A stretch of 64,000 nucleotides of DNA from assembly GCF_020911865.1 (NCBI RefSeq), contig NZ_CP087131.1, positions 3,348,001 through 3,412,000 on the forward strand, in the 5' to 3' direction. The position numbers and the translations under genes were made by a program. The notes below the pieces were generated by a model. It had not been told where the DNA came from. It was given only the letters and a program-made list of their open reading frames with translations, and searched no databases. Origin of the DNA: Chryseobacterium sp. C-71 (GTDB lineage Bacteria > Bacteroidota > Bacteroidia > Flavobacteriales > Weeksellaceae). How positions within the stretch are numbered: the stretch's first letter is position 1; each line of letters begins with the position of its first letter. Positions 16,237 to 24,396 of this stretch are shown here, piece by piece.

Positions 16237-17811
16237 TTAAACCAACTTCAAATAATTCTTATTCTTCACCAGCCACAACCCAATAAACGTCAGCAAACCA
16301 TTTAAAATAATCAGTTCCACACCAATTCTGTAATCGGAGTAAGTGGTTACAAAATAATTAATTAGATAAGTAATAACCGGTGCTAAAAGCGTCACCGCAA
16401 GAATTGAATATTTTTTTGAAATTTTAAATTTGGTAAATATTCCGAAAGCGAAAAGCCCTAAAAGTGGTCCGTATGTATAACCTGCAATTTCCATGATAAG
16501 GTAAACAATCGACTTGTCATTCATCGCCTTGAAAACCATAATTAAAATAAAGAAAACCACCGTGAATGTCAAGTGAATTTTCATACGAAGATGCTTCTTT
16601 TGCTTTTCTGTTCTGGTTTTGTCTTCATTTAAATTTAATAAATCTACACAATAAGAACTTGTCACTGCCGTCAATGCGCCATCTGCAGAAGGGAATAGAG
16701 CTGAAATCAATCCGATAATAAAAATGACAGAAATCGTCATCGGAAAATACCCATTCAATGATAAAGCCGGGAATAAATCGTCTCCCATGATGTTTTTCAC
16801 ATTTCCTGCTGCATCTTTGAATCCGAAAACATTAGAAACAAATTCTTTTCCGTCTACAATGCTAGTTACTTCAGAATATCCTGCGCCATTTTGCAAGGCA
16901 AAAAGATAAAGCAAACCTCCTAAAAACAAGAAGGCAAGATTCACAAAAAGTAATGTTCCTGCAAAAGTCAACATATTTTTCTTGGAGTTTTTCAGGTTAT
17001 CAACCGAAATATTTTTCTGCATCATTTCCTGATCCAAACCTGTCATAGCGATGGTAATGAAGATTCCACCCAAAATGGTTTTCAGAAAAAATGTCTTGGA
17101 ATTCGGATCGAAATTGATAAAATGGGTATAGTTTTTCTGCTCTAATATCGTGTAGGCTTCGCCAAAAGATAGATTTAAATTAGATAAAATATAAACGATA
17201 CATGCAATTAAACTGATGATCATAAATGATGTCTGCAAGGTATCAGTAATGACAATTGTTTTCACTCCGCCTTCAAAAGTGTATAGAAGTACCATTAATA
17301 AAAGTACCAAAGCCGTGACCCAAAACGGAACGCCCAAACCTTCCAATAAAAATATCTGTAAAACATTGACAACAAGATATAATCTTGCCGTTGCGCCAAT
17401 CGCTCGTGAAACAATGAAAAATACCGAACCGATTTTATGAGCTTCAACATTGAATCTTCTGCCTAAATAGGTATAAATCGAGGTCAGATTCATCTTGTAA
17501 TAGAGTGGAAGAAGTACCGCTGCCACAATAAAATATCCGATGAAAAAACCAATCACCATCATGTAATATTCAAAACCTCCAAAAATATATTCGCTACCGG
17601 TCATTTTTCCCACAGTTCCCGGAACAGAAATGAATGTTACGCCACTCAAGCTGGTACCAATCATTCCGAAGGCTACAAGCCACCATTTACTTTTTTTATT
17701 TCCGATGAAAAATGATTGATTGTCAGAATTTCGGCTTGTAAAATACGAGATTACCAAAAGGCCTACGAAATAAACAAATACAAACAGCAAAAGGACAGTT
17801 CCTGGATTCAT
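16237..17811 (-). CDS. Sodium:solute symporter (SSS family)
   Basis: 524 residues, about 13 membrane helices. The SSS core is recognisable: FIGNKKSKWWLVAFGMIGTSLSGVTFIS near residue 36 (LeuT-fold helix 1 with the sodium-site Gly/Ser residues), the family segment IYTYLGRRFN, GGVKTIVITDTLQ near 170, and GLISALFPSADGALTAVTSS near 370. Substrate cannot be told from sequence; sialic acid, sugars, proline and pantothenate are all found in this family. It stands alone between the RAYT and the redox cluster, all on the minus strand. Confidence 0.9.
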   Translation of the reverse strand: MNPGTVLLLFVFVYFVGLLVISYFTSRNSDNQSFFIGNKKSKWWLVAFGMIGTSLSGVTFISVPGTVGKMTGSEYIFGGFEYYMMVIGFFIGYFIVAAVLLPLYYKMNLTSIYTYLGRRFNVEAHKIGSVFFIVSRAIGATARLYLVVNVLQIFLLEGLGVPFWVTALVLLLMVLLYTFEGGVKTIVITDTLQTSFMIISLIACIVYILSNLNLSFGEAYTILEQKNYTHFINFDPNSKTFFLKTILGGIFITIAMTGLDQEMMQKNISVDNLKNSKKNMLTFAGTLLFVNLAFLFLGGLLYLFALQNGAGYSEVTSIVDGKEFVSNVFGFKDAAGNVKNIMGDDLFPALSLNGYFPMTISVIFIIGLISALFPSADGALTAVTSSYCVDLLNLNEDKTRTEKQKKHLRMKIHLTFTVVFFILIMVFKAMNDKSIVYLIMEIAGYTYGPLLGLFAFGIFTKFKISKKYSILAVTLLAPVITYLINYFVTTYSDYRIGVELIILNGLLTFIGLWLVKNKNYLKLV

Positions 17812-17859
17812 GCTAAGATTTTAAATTTTAGCAAATATAGTTTTTTTTGTTTCTGTTGA

Positions 17860-17904
17860 AAAAGAAAAACCTTTCAGCGAGATTTCGTGAAAGGTTTTTA
17901 AGAT
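17860..17904 (-). terminator. Terminator of the redox/detoxification cluster
   Basis: 12-bp stem AAAAACCTTTCA/TGAAAGGTTTTT (17865-17876 with 17888-17899), 11-nt loop. It lies 24 bp beyond the stop of the last gene of the cluster, with T-rich sequence on both sides, so it can act in both directions. Confidence 0.85.
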
Positions 17905-17923
17905 TTTAAATCTGATTGTAATA

Positions 17924-18205
17924 CTACAAAACGTCTCTCAAATCTTCATTTTTTTGAAAAGTAGCTTTTGCGAACGGGCAAAGCGGAATGATTTTTTTGT
18001 TGTTTTCTCTTGCAAATTCTACAGCTTTGATCAGCATTTCTTTTCCAACACCTTTTCCGTTGTAAGCATCTTCTACTTCGGTGTGATCGATGATTAATCT
18101 GTCTTCACCAGCCCAGGTGTAGGTCATTAATCCCGCTCTGTTTCCGTCGATTACAGCTTCAAAGCTTCCGTGTTTTTCGTCGTTGTTTTGTTTTACTTCT
18201 ATCAT
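17924..18205 (-). CDS. YjdJ-like small GNAT-family N-acetyltransferase
   Basis: 93 residues of the short YjdJ/GtnA type: HTEVEDAYNGKGVGKEMLIKAVEFAR (acetyl-CoA pyrophosphate loop, G-K-G-V-G near 50) and the C-terminal IPLCPFAKATFQKN. Such minimal GNATs lack the N-terminal strands of the classical fold. It is the last gene of a tight cluster, 2 bp after the OsmC gene. A paralogue of the same type is at 21293-21610. Substrate unknown. Confidence 0.88.
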   Translation of the reverse strand: MIEVKQNNDEKHGSFEAVIDGNRAGLMTYTWAGEDRLIIDHTEVEDAYNGKGVGKEMLIKAVEFARENNKKIIPLCPFAKATFQKNEDLRDVL

Positions 18206-18207
18206 AT

Positions 18208-18606
18208 TTATGAAAATTTGGTTTGAATTTCTATTTCGTTAAGTAATATTTTGTGTACCGGACAAGCGTCTGCGATGGTATGAAGTCTTTTCAGTTGCTC
18301 ATCGCTCAGATTGCTTCCTTCAAAACTAACATTTCTTTTAAAAATAGCCAATTTTGTCAGCGGGAAATTTTCCAGTTCTACTTCTACGTCGATTTTTTCA
18401 ACGTTCCATTCTTTTCTGTCAATGTACATTCTTAAAGTCGCCGCAGTACAACTTGCTAAAGACGTAGCCAGAATTTCAAAAGGATTAAAGCCTTTGTTTT
18501 GTCCGCCCTTATCAACGGGTTCATCAGTAATCAGAGTGTTTTCACCTGCGACAACTTCTGTGTAGTATTTTGTTTTGCCTAAACTTGCTTTTACGATTAC
18601 AGCCAT
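18208..18606 (-). CDS. OsmC/Ohr-family thiol peroxidase-like protein
   Basis: 132 residues. The two redox cysteines of the family are Cys53 (SLASCTAATLR) and Cys115 (IADACPVHKIL), the spacing of OsmC-type proteins that reduce organic hydroperoxides. It sits 2 bp from the GNAT gene and overlaps the ferredoxin-like gene by one base, so it is in the same transcript. That argues for a role in peroxide or thiol stress handled with the FMN reductase and ferredoxin next to it (inference). Confidence 0.92.
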   Translation of the reverse strand: MAVIVKASLGKTKYYTEVVAGENTLITDEPVDKGGQNKGFNPFEILATSLASCTAATLRMYIDRKEWNVEKIDVEVELENFPLTKLAIFKRNVSFEGSNLSDEQLKRLHTIADACPVHKILLNEIEIQTKFS

Positions 18607-18824
18607 TATTTTTCAATATTTAATTCGTAAGTCAATGCACCGGAAGGACATTGATTGATTTGATTTTGTAGTTCATCAGAAGTTGCATTTTCTGCTTTTA
18701 TCCAAGGTCTATCTTTAGGATTATAAACTTTTGGAAGCATTTTTACACAAACTCCTGCGTGAATACACTTCTTAGGTTGCCAGATTACATTAATGTTACC
18801 ATTAGAATATTTATGTGTTTCCAT
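18606..18824 (-). CDS. YjdI-type (Fer4_19) divergent iron-sulfur protein
   Basis: 72 residues with Cys20, Cys26 (KKCIHAGVC) and Cys59 (QCPSGAL), the divergent ferredoxin-like pattern of YjdI. Only three cysteines are present, as is usual for this family, so the fourth cluster ligand, if any, is not Cys. Known yjdI genes are often next to yjdJ acetyltransferases, and the same partners occur here. Likely an electron carrier or small Fe-S regulator; its exact job is unknown. Confidence 0.87.
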   Translation of the reverse strand: METHKYSNGNINVIWQPKKCIHAGVCVKMLPKVYNPKDRPWIKAENATSDELQNQINQCPSGALTYELNIEK

Positions 18825-18827
18825 GAC

Positions 18828-19361
18828 TTAGGATTTAGTTTGATTTTTAAAGTTTTCAATTTTATCATTAAGATCTTTCAGCATTTCAGGATTGATGACA
18901 CCACTTTCTAAATCAAAATTTTCATAAAATTTAGGTAATGAGAAAGTTTCTTTCACGTCTGCTGCAAATTGCGGGAAGAAAGTTTTTGCTGTATTCATTA
19001 CATTTCCACCACCGAAACCACCGGGTGAAGTGCTCATTAAAAGCATCGGTTTATTCTGGAAAACTTTCACATTGATTCTTGATGCCCAATCGAAAACATT
19101 CTTAAAAGCTGCAGAATAAGAGCGGTTATGCTCTGCCAAAGAACAGATGATCACATCGCAATCTTCAATCTGCTTCAAAAAGTTATGTGCTCCGTCAGGA
19201 AAACCTTTCTTTTCACGATCAACGGAAAAAACAGGCATATCGAAATCGTTGAGGTCAATTAAATTAATTTCGTTTTCTTCAAAACTTTTCAGAACAAATT
19301 TTACCAGTTCTCTGTTGATGGATGTGGAAGATGTACTTCCTGCAAATGCGAGTATTTTCAT
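18828..19361 (-). CDS. NAD(P)H-dependent FMN reductase
   Basis: 177 residues of the flavodoxin-like FMN_red fold. The phosphate-binding loop AGSTSSTSINRELVKFVL is at 7-24. EHNRSYSAAFKNVFDW follows near 97, and the FMN-ring loop (STSPGGFGGGNVM) near 129. It reduces FMN, quinones or azo compounds with NAD(P)H. It lies 3 bp upstream of the ferredoxin-like gene on the same strand, so it probably shares a transcript with it. Confidence 0.92.
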   Translation of the reverse strand: MKILAFAGSTSSTSINRELVKFVLKSFEENEINLIDLNDFDMPVFSVDREKKGFPDGAHNFLKQIEDCDVIICSLAEHNRSYSAAFKNVFDWASRINVKVFQNKPMLLMSTSPGGFGGGNVMNTAKTFFPQFAADVKETFSLPKFYENFDLESGVINPEMLKDLNDKIENFKNQTKS

Positions 19362-19405
19362 GTTTATTTATTGTTAAATTATCAAAAAGGATATTCCTGA
19401 ATTGA

Positions 19406-20281
19406 TTATTTCTTCACTGAATCTTCTTTTACCTTTTCTAAATAATCTTCTTCCAGATTTTTGAGCCTTTTAAAATAATTTTCTTTATCCATAAACAATT
19501 TTGGATTGTAGGGATCTCCTTCTTTTCGTTTCTTATGAAGGTCAAACTGGCTTGCGTGTGAGGTAACCCATAGATCAAAATCTATTTTTTTCATGTCTTC
19601 AAAAGTCTGTGCATAATCTTTTTGAATGGTAGGGTAGTTCTTTACATCCGAAAATTTATGGTCAATAATGATCGAAGGTAAATTGGCAATCAAAACTTTG
19701 TAAATTTTATTTCCATCTTTGGTTTCAAGCAAAAAACTGCATGATCCTTTTGTGTGACCCGGATGGTGAAGCAATGTTAACACCGTATTTCCTAATTTTA
19801 TTTTAGCCTTGTTTTTTAAGAGAAAATCAGGATTTACAGGTTCAAAAGTGACTCCGTATTTTCCCATTTCATGGTCAGATTTTCCGCCACTTTTAAGCTC
19901 TGTTGCATCTTTTTCGTCTACATAAAGTTTTGCGCCGGTTTCTTTTTTTATCTGAGCCATTGCACCCATATGATCAAAATGAGCCTGTGTTAAGGTCAGG
20001 ATCTTAATGTCTTTATATTTAAAACCGAGCTTTTCGATATTTCTTTTAATAGTAGTATAAGAATCTGCCAAACCTGTGTTGATAAGAATATTGCCTTTAT
20101 CAGTTACAATAAAGTATGAGGCAAGGTCATAGGTTCCTACATAGTACAAATTTCCAACGATTTTGAAAGACTCATAGTCTTTTGACCATTCAGAAGGATT
20201 GTTTTTAGGCTCTGTGACGGCTGTCTGTGCAATCCCAAAAAAAGATGTACATAATAAGAATAAAACTACAAGGTTTTTCAT
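19406..20281 (-). CDS. Subclass B3 metallo-beta-lactamase, GOB-like (Gln in the first zinc motif)
   Basis: 291 residues with a Sec signal peptide (1-19, ending GIAQ). The metallo-beta-lactamase zinc ligands read Q99-A-H101-F-D103-H104, then His176 in HHPGHTKGS and His242 in TSHASQFDLH. This is the B3 arrangement, with Gln replacing the first His of HxHxDH as in the GOB enzymes of Elizabethkingia. The lack of the B1/B2 Cys ligand (the position is Ser/Leu-rich, NLPSIII) supports B3. It hydrolyses beta-lactams, probably including carbapenems, in the periplasm (family knowledge, not shown here). Genes on both sides are ordinary chromosomal redox genes, with no mobile element next to it. Confidence 0.88.
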   Translation of the reverse strand: MKNLVVLFLLCTSFFGIAQTAVTEPKNNPSEWSKDYESFKIVGNLYYVGTYDLASYFIVTDKGNILINTGLADSYTTIKRNIEKLGFKYKDIKILTLTQAHFDHMGAMAQIKKETGAKLYVDEKDATELKSGGKSDHEMGKYGVTFEPVNPDFLLKNKAKIKLGNTVLTLLHHPGHTKGSCSFLLETKDGNKIYKVLIANLPSIIIDHKFSDVKNYPTIQKDYAQTFEDMKKIDFDLWVTSHASQFDLHKKRKEGDPYNPKLFMDKENYFKRLKNLEEDYLEKVKEDSVKK

Positions 20282-20314
20282 TTATAAAGATTGGTTTAGC
20301 TATTAAAATGAGGT

Positions 20315-21214
20315 TTATTTTCTGTTCAAAATTGCTTTCGGCAACGGAACATATTCTTTGTCATCTCCTGGAATTAGCGGAAAAGCTTCGTGATTCTGGT
20401 CATTCCAGTCTACTTTTGCTTTGTCTATTGCTTCTTTGTCTGAATTGACAAAATTCCAGAAAATGAAACGTTCTTCGTCAAAAGGTTCACCTCCAAAAAG
20501 ATAAACGGTGGCATTTTCACTCATTTCAAACTCACAAAGCTTGGTGTTTTTGGCAATCAATAGCTGTTTTGAACCATAAGAATTATCTTCAATATTGACT
20601 GTTCCGTCTAAAACATACATTGCAGCTTCTCCGTAAAGATCTTGTCCGATGCTGATTTTCTGTGCAGTCTTGGTTTTAATTTCAATAAAAAATAATTTAC
20701 TGTGCACAGGAACCGGAGATTTTTTTCCGAAAGCTTCCCCTGCTATGAGTTTATACTGAACTTCACCTTCCTCCCAAACCGGAAGTTCGGTGGCTTCGAT
20801 GTGATGGAAAGTAGGCTCTGTTTGCTCCAAATGTTTTGGAAGTCCCACCCAAATCTGAAATCCGTGAAGTTTTTTATCTGTTGTTCTTAAATATTCGGGA
20901 GTTCTTTCTGAGTGTACAACGCCTTTTCCGGCGGTCATCCAGTTTACGGCTCCGGGTTTTATTTCAAGTGCGCTTCCTATGCTGTCTCTGTGAAAAATTG
21001 ATCCTTCAAGCAGATAAGTTAGTGTGGAAAGACCGATGTGAGGGTGTGCAGCAACATCAAGATTCTGATAATCTTTCAGCTCGGCAGGTCCCATGTGATC
21101 GATAAAAACGAAAGGTCCGACTGCTCTTTTTTCACGGAAAGGCAATAATCTTCCGACTAAAAAATTTCCGATATCTGCTGATTTTTCTTCTATGATAAGT
21201 CCGATATTTGACAT
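20315..21214 (-). CDS. Pirin-family protein (first of two)
   Basis: 299 residues, bicupin. The metal site is in AHPHIGLSTLTYLLEGSIFH (near 57-76), with MTAGKGVVHSERTPE downstream (93-107). The pirin C-terminal domain ends with FLFGGEPFDEERFIFWNFV. Pirins act as quercetinase-like dioxygenases or redox-sensitive regulators. It lies 33 bp upstream of the beta-lactamase gene. The second pirin (21830-22705) differs strongly, so this is not a recent tandem duplication. Confidence 0.93.
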   Translation of the reverse strand: MSNIGLIIEEKSADIGNFLVGRLLPFREKRAVGPFVFIDHMGPAELKDYQNLDVAAHPHIGLSTLTYLLEGSIFHRDSIGSALEIKPGAVNWMTAGKGVVHSERTPEYLRTTDKKLHGFQIWVGLPKHLEQTEPTFHHIEATELPVWEEGEVQYKLIAGEAFGKKSPVPVHSKLFFIEIKTKTAQKISIGQDLYGEAAMYVLDGTVNIEDNSYGSKQLLIAKNTKLCEFEMSENATVYLFGGEPFDEERFIFWNFVNSDKEAIDKAKVDWNDQNHEAFPLIPGDDKEYVPLPKAILNRK

Positions 21215-21292
21215 AATGATTGTGATTTTAGCTTTTTGTGTAAAGCTAATTTAATTAAAAAATTTCTACTATTTGCAGTACTTTAAGTAAAA

Positions 21293-21610
21293 TTAAAGTT
21301 TGTCGTAACTTTCAAATCTTTCATCAACAATGCGTTTCCATTCCGGATGTTTTCTGATAAATGCGAAAACGTACGGGCAGAAAGGAAGGAGTTTTTTACC
21401 GCTTTCTTCAATGTAAATCAATGTTTTTTCAACGACAGCTGCAGCTGCTCCGGTTCCTGCTAATTCAGGCTCTGCTTCGGTGTGGATTAATGCAATCTGA
21501 TGACTGGTTTCTTTGCAGTCGATAAATGCAAAATGACCGTTGTATTCAATTTCAAATCTCTTTTTTTCTTCGTTTTTTACTAACGGAATGTTTTCAAATT
21601 CTGGTTTCAT
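21293..21610 (-). CDS. YjdJ-like small GNAT acetyltransferase (second copy)
   Basis: 105 residues: FAFIDCKETSHQIALIHTEA, then the acetyl-CoA loop ELAGTGAAAAVVEKTL, then KKLLPFCPYVFAFIRKHPEWK. The CPY/CPF segment before the C-terminal helix is shared with the paralogue at 17924-18205. It lies between the two pirin genes on the same strand. Substrate unknown. Confidence 0.88.
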   Translation of the reverse strand: MKPEFENIPLVKNEEKKRFEIEYNGHFAFIDCKETSHQIALIHTEAEPELAGTGAAAAVVEKTLIYIEESGKKLLPFCPYVFAFIRKHPEWKRIVDERFESYDKL

Positions 21611-21669
21611 GATTTTTATATTTTAAAGTTTGATTGTTAACCTTAATGAGTCGTTTTTTTATTAATCGC

Positions 21670-21807
21670 AAAGGCGCAATTTTTTATTACCTCTGTTTTT
21701 AAGGGGCAAGAAAATCAATGATTTTCATTTAATAATAAAGATAATTTTATCACAGATGAAATCTTTGCGTCTTAAAAAGGAACCAATAGTAATCAGATTG
21801 CGCCTTT
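21670..21807. repeat. 138-nt nested inverted-repeat element between GNAT and pirin genes
   Basis: Outer arms AAAGGCGCAAT (21670-21680) and ATTGCGCCTTT (21797-21807) are perfect. Inside them ATTAC/GTAAT and TTTTTAAG/CTTAAAAA (21696-21703 with 21771-21778) pair in the same nested order. Near the middle, GAAAATCA-A-TGATTTTC (21710-21726) is a self-dyad. No open frame. It looks like a small MITE-like or structured intergenic repeat. Confidence 0.65.
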
Positions 21808-21829
21808 ATTTTAACCAAATATAATTAAT

Positions 21830-22705
21830 TTAATCTTCCAAATAGCCGAATTTTCCGGTATTGAAATCTTCAAATGCCTGCATAATTTCTTCTCTTGAAT
21901 TCATTACAAAAGGGCCATGTGGAAAGATTGGTTCATTAATGGGTTCGCCGCTGATGATTAATACAATTGAATCTTCGGTTGCTTCGATGGTAAAGCTTTC
22001 GCCTTCATTTTTAAACAAAACAAAATTGTTGGTGGGTGCTTTTTCTTCATCATTTACAATAATATTTCCTTCAATGACTAGAGCTGCTGTGTTGAAATTG
22101 GCTGGAAAGTTAAATTCTGCCTTGCCGCCTGATTTTAATTTAGCATTCATCAAATTGATGGTTGTGAAGGTAGACGCAGGACCCTTGTTCTCATCGTATT
22201 CTCCTGCAATTATTTCAATAAAACCATTGTCGCCCAGATCTACTTTTTTCATTTCTGAATTAGAAATAGCCTGATATTTTGGTTTGCTCATTTTATCTTT
22301 TGCCGGAAGATTTACCCAAAGCTGAACCATCTGAAAAATTCCACCTTGCTTTGACCATTCTTTTTCGTGATATTCTTTATGAAGAACGCCACTCGCTGCG
22401 GTCATCCACTGAACGTCGCCTTCACCAATAATTCCGCCGCCACCTGCACTATCATGATGTTCTACTTTTCCCTGATAAGCAATTGTTACAGTTTCAAAAC
22501 CTCGGTGTGGATGAACGCCGACCCCTTTTGGGGTTTCGGAAGAATTAAAATGAAATTTAGAATTATAATCGAGCATGATGAACGGATCCATTCTTTTCAT
22601 ATCGAGTTTTTGAATGCTCGGAATAAAATTATGCACCCTAAAACCATCGCCTACGAAATGTGCAGCCTTCGGTGGAATTACGATTTCTACTTTTTTAGTT
22701 GTCAT
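21830..22705 (-). CDS. Pirin-family protein (second of two)
   Basis: 291 residues with the pirin cupin motif GVHPHRGFETVTIAYQGKVE followed by HHDSAGG (near 61-87) and the downstream MTAASGVLHKE. The C-terminal domain has VLIISGEPINEPIFPHGPF. It belongs to the YhhW/pirin group by length. It is first in the run of same-strand genes that leads down to the OsmC/FMN-reductase cluster. The 219-bp gap after it is filled by a nested inverted repeat, so it may be transcribed separately. Confidence 0.93.
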   Translation of the reverse strand: MTTKKVEIVIPPKAAHFVGDGFRVHNFIPSIQKLDMKRMDPFIMLDYNSKFHFNSSETPKGVGVHPHRGFETVTIAYQGKVEHHDSAGGGGIIGEGDVQWMTAASGVLHKEYHEKEWSKQGGIFQMVQLWVNLPAKDKMSKPKYQAISNSEMKKVDLGDNGFIEIIAGEYDENKGPASTFTTINLMNAKLKSGGKAEFNFPANFNTAALVIEGNIIVNDEEKAPTNNFVLFKNEGESFTIEATEDSIVLIISGEPINEPIFPHGPFVMNSREEIMQAFEDFNTGKFGYLED

Positions 22706-22836
22706 AATATGTTTGTTTTAATTTTGAACAAATTTAGGACAGTAAGAAGAGAATTACATTGATGTGTGGTAAGTAGTAGTGAGTGGGAGAGTTTTTGAGT
22801 AGGCGTGTCGGAGTCTTTTAAGGTTGGAGTATTTTT

Positions 22837-22908
22837 GTACTCTAGTACTCTAGTACTCTAGTACTCTAGTACTCTAGTACTCTAGTACTCTAATATTCTA
22901 ATACTCTA
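22837..22908. repeat. 8-bp tandem repeat, GTACTCTA x 7 plus two degenerate units
   Basis: Seven perfect GTACTCTA units (22837-22892) are followed by ATATTCTA and ATACTCTA, ending exactly at the stop of the MFS gene (22909). A short tandem repeat likely to vary in copy number between strains. Confidence 0.95.
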
Positions 22909-24318
22909 CTACGCTTCGGATTTCATATTTCTTCCGTCTGATACATGAAGTCTCCTGAAAACTAAGCTTGATAAAATAGTTAAAATTCCAACCGTTAAAA
23001 AGGTGTAACGAAATGCGTTGTGGGTTTCGTGCTGAATAAGTTCGGGGCTGTTTTCATAAATTTTTAAAACAATCAAACCAAATGCAATCCCAAAACCGAT
23101 AGCTAGTTGCTGATTAACTGAAATTAGAGAATTTCCGCTGCTTGTCTGAAAGTTTCGTAAATCTGCAATGGAAATCGTATTCATCGATGTAAACTGTATC
23201 GAATTGAAAAATCCTAAAATGGCAATCACCGGAACAAACCAAAATATGGAATCATGAATATTGGGAATTGCTAAACAGCAGATTAAAGTTCCAATCACAA
23301 AAGTATTCACCATCAAAGTTTTTTTGTAGCCGTATTTATTTAAAATTCTGATGACAGAAGATTTTCCAAACATTGCAGTTAAAGCCATCGGGGCAATAAT
23401 CCAACCTGACATAACAGCTGATTCACCGTAAGCAATCTGAATCATCAAAGGAAGTAAGAGCGGAACGGAGCTAATGCCTAATCTTGTCGCAAGATTTCCG
23501 ACAATTCCTACCCGAAACGTACGAACCTGAAATAAGTTTAATGGAAAAATAGGATTGTTGCCTCTTTTAGCATGTCGGTAATAATAGAAAAGAAATAAAA
23601 ATCCTAAGATGAAAACCAATAAAACCGGTGTGATATTCTGCATATCTCCGAATAATTCCAATGAAACTGAAAGTAAAAGAGAGGCTGCTGCGAAAATCAT
23701 AAAACCTTTCAGATCAAAATCTGTTTCTCGAGAATTGTAATTCGGCATATATTTTAAGCCTAAAAAAATTCCTAAAACACCAATCGGAATATTAATGAGG
23801 AAAATCCAATGCCAAGAAAGATAATCTACCATATAACCTCCGACCAAAGGTCCTAAGACAGGGCCAATCAAAGCTGGAACAATTGCGAAATTCATGGCTT
23901 TGAGCAATTCGTTTCTGTTGAAAGTTTTAATTAAAGCTAATTTTCCCACAGGCGTCATCAGACTTCCACCGACTCCCTGAATAACTCTTGAGATAACCAA
24001 GTGTGTCAAATTCTGCGAAAGCGCACAAAATACAGATCCCAAACTGAAGAGTACCAAAGCAAAAATAAAAACCCTCCTCGTTCCGAAACGGTCTGCTAAA
24101 AATCCGCTTGCAGGCATGAAAACAGCTAATGTCAAAACATAACTGATGATGGCATTTTGCATATTCAACGGAGATTCGTTTAAATCTCTGGCAATAGATG
24201 GCAGGGAAGTGTTCAGAATGGTTGAATCTAGCATCTGCATGAAAATGGCAGTTGCTAAGATTAATGGAAGAACTTTTTTTACGGTCTGGCGTGGTGATGT
24301 TGTTGTGGGCATAATCAA
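22909..24318 (-). CDS. DHA2-family MFS multidrug exporter (EmrB/QacA type)
   Basis: 469 residues, 14 predicted membrane helices. DHA2 signatures include LDSTILNTSLPSIARDLN near residue 30 (motif D1), SGFLADRFGTRRVFIFAL (motif A, near 75) and GPVLGPLVGGYMVDYLSWHWIF (motif C region, near 155-175). A proton-driven drug exporter. No HlyD/EmrA adaptor or TolC gene is adjacent, so it may work alone at the inner membrane. The start is either 24318 or the next Met two codons on (24312). Its 3' end abuts an 8-bp tandem repeat. Confidence 0.9.
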   Translation of the reverse strand: MIMPTTTSPRQTVKKVLPLILATAIFMQMLDSTILNTSLPSIARDLNESPLNMQNAIISYVLTLAVFMPASGFLADRFGTRRVFIFALVLFSLGSVFCALSQNLTHLVISRVIQGVGGSLMTPVGKLALIKTFNRNELLKAMNFAIVPALIGPVLGPLVGGYMVDYLSWHWIFLINIPIGVLGIFLGLKYMPNYNSRETDFDLKGFMIFAAASLLLSVSLELFGDMQNITPVLLVFILGFLFLFYYYRHAKRGNNPIFPLNLFQVRTFRVGIVGNLATRLGISSVPLLLPLMIQIAYGESAVMSGWIIAPMALTAMFGKSSVIRILNKYGYKKTLMVNTFVIGTLICCLAIPNIHDSIFWFVPVIAILGFFNSIQFTSMNTISIADLRNFQTSSGNSLISVNQQLAIGFGIAFGLIVLKIYENSPELIQHETHNAFRYTFLTVGILTILSSLVFRRLHVSDGRNMKSEA

Positions 24319-24360
24319 GAAATGATTTTAAAAGCAATTTTAAAACCATTTTATAACATT

Positions 24361-24392
24361 AAAAAAGTCCTGCGAGAAATCACAGGACTTTT
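24361..24392 (-). terminator. Terminator of the gene at 24397-25212
   Basis: 10-bp stem AAAAGTCCTG/CAGGACTTTT (24363-24372 with 24383-24392), T tract on the minus strand, 4 bp after the stop codon. Confidence 0.88.
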
Positions 24393-24396
24393 GGGT

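Noticed and set aside
16004..16240. Plus-strand frame crossing the palindrome at 16172
   Set aside because: Antisense to the RAYT gene and made partly of the palindrome; no protein signature.
22837..22908. CRISPR array
   Set aside because: Units of 8 bp are contiguous with no spacers and no cas genes nearby; a simple tandem repeat.
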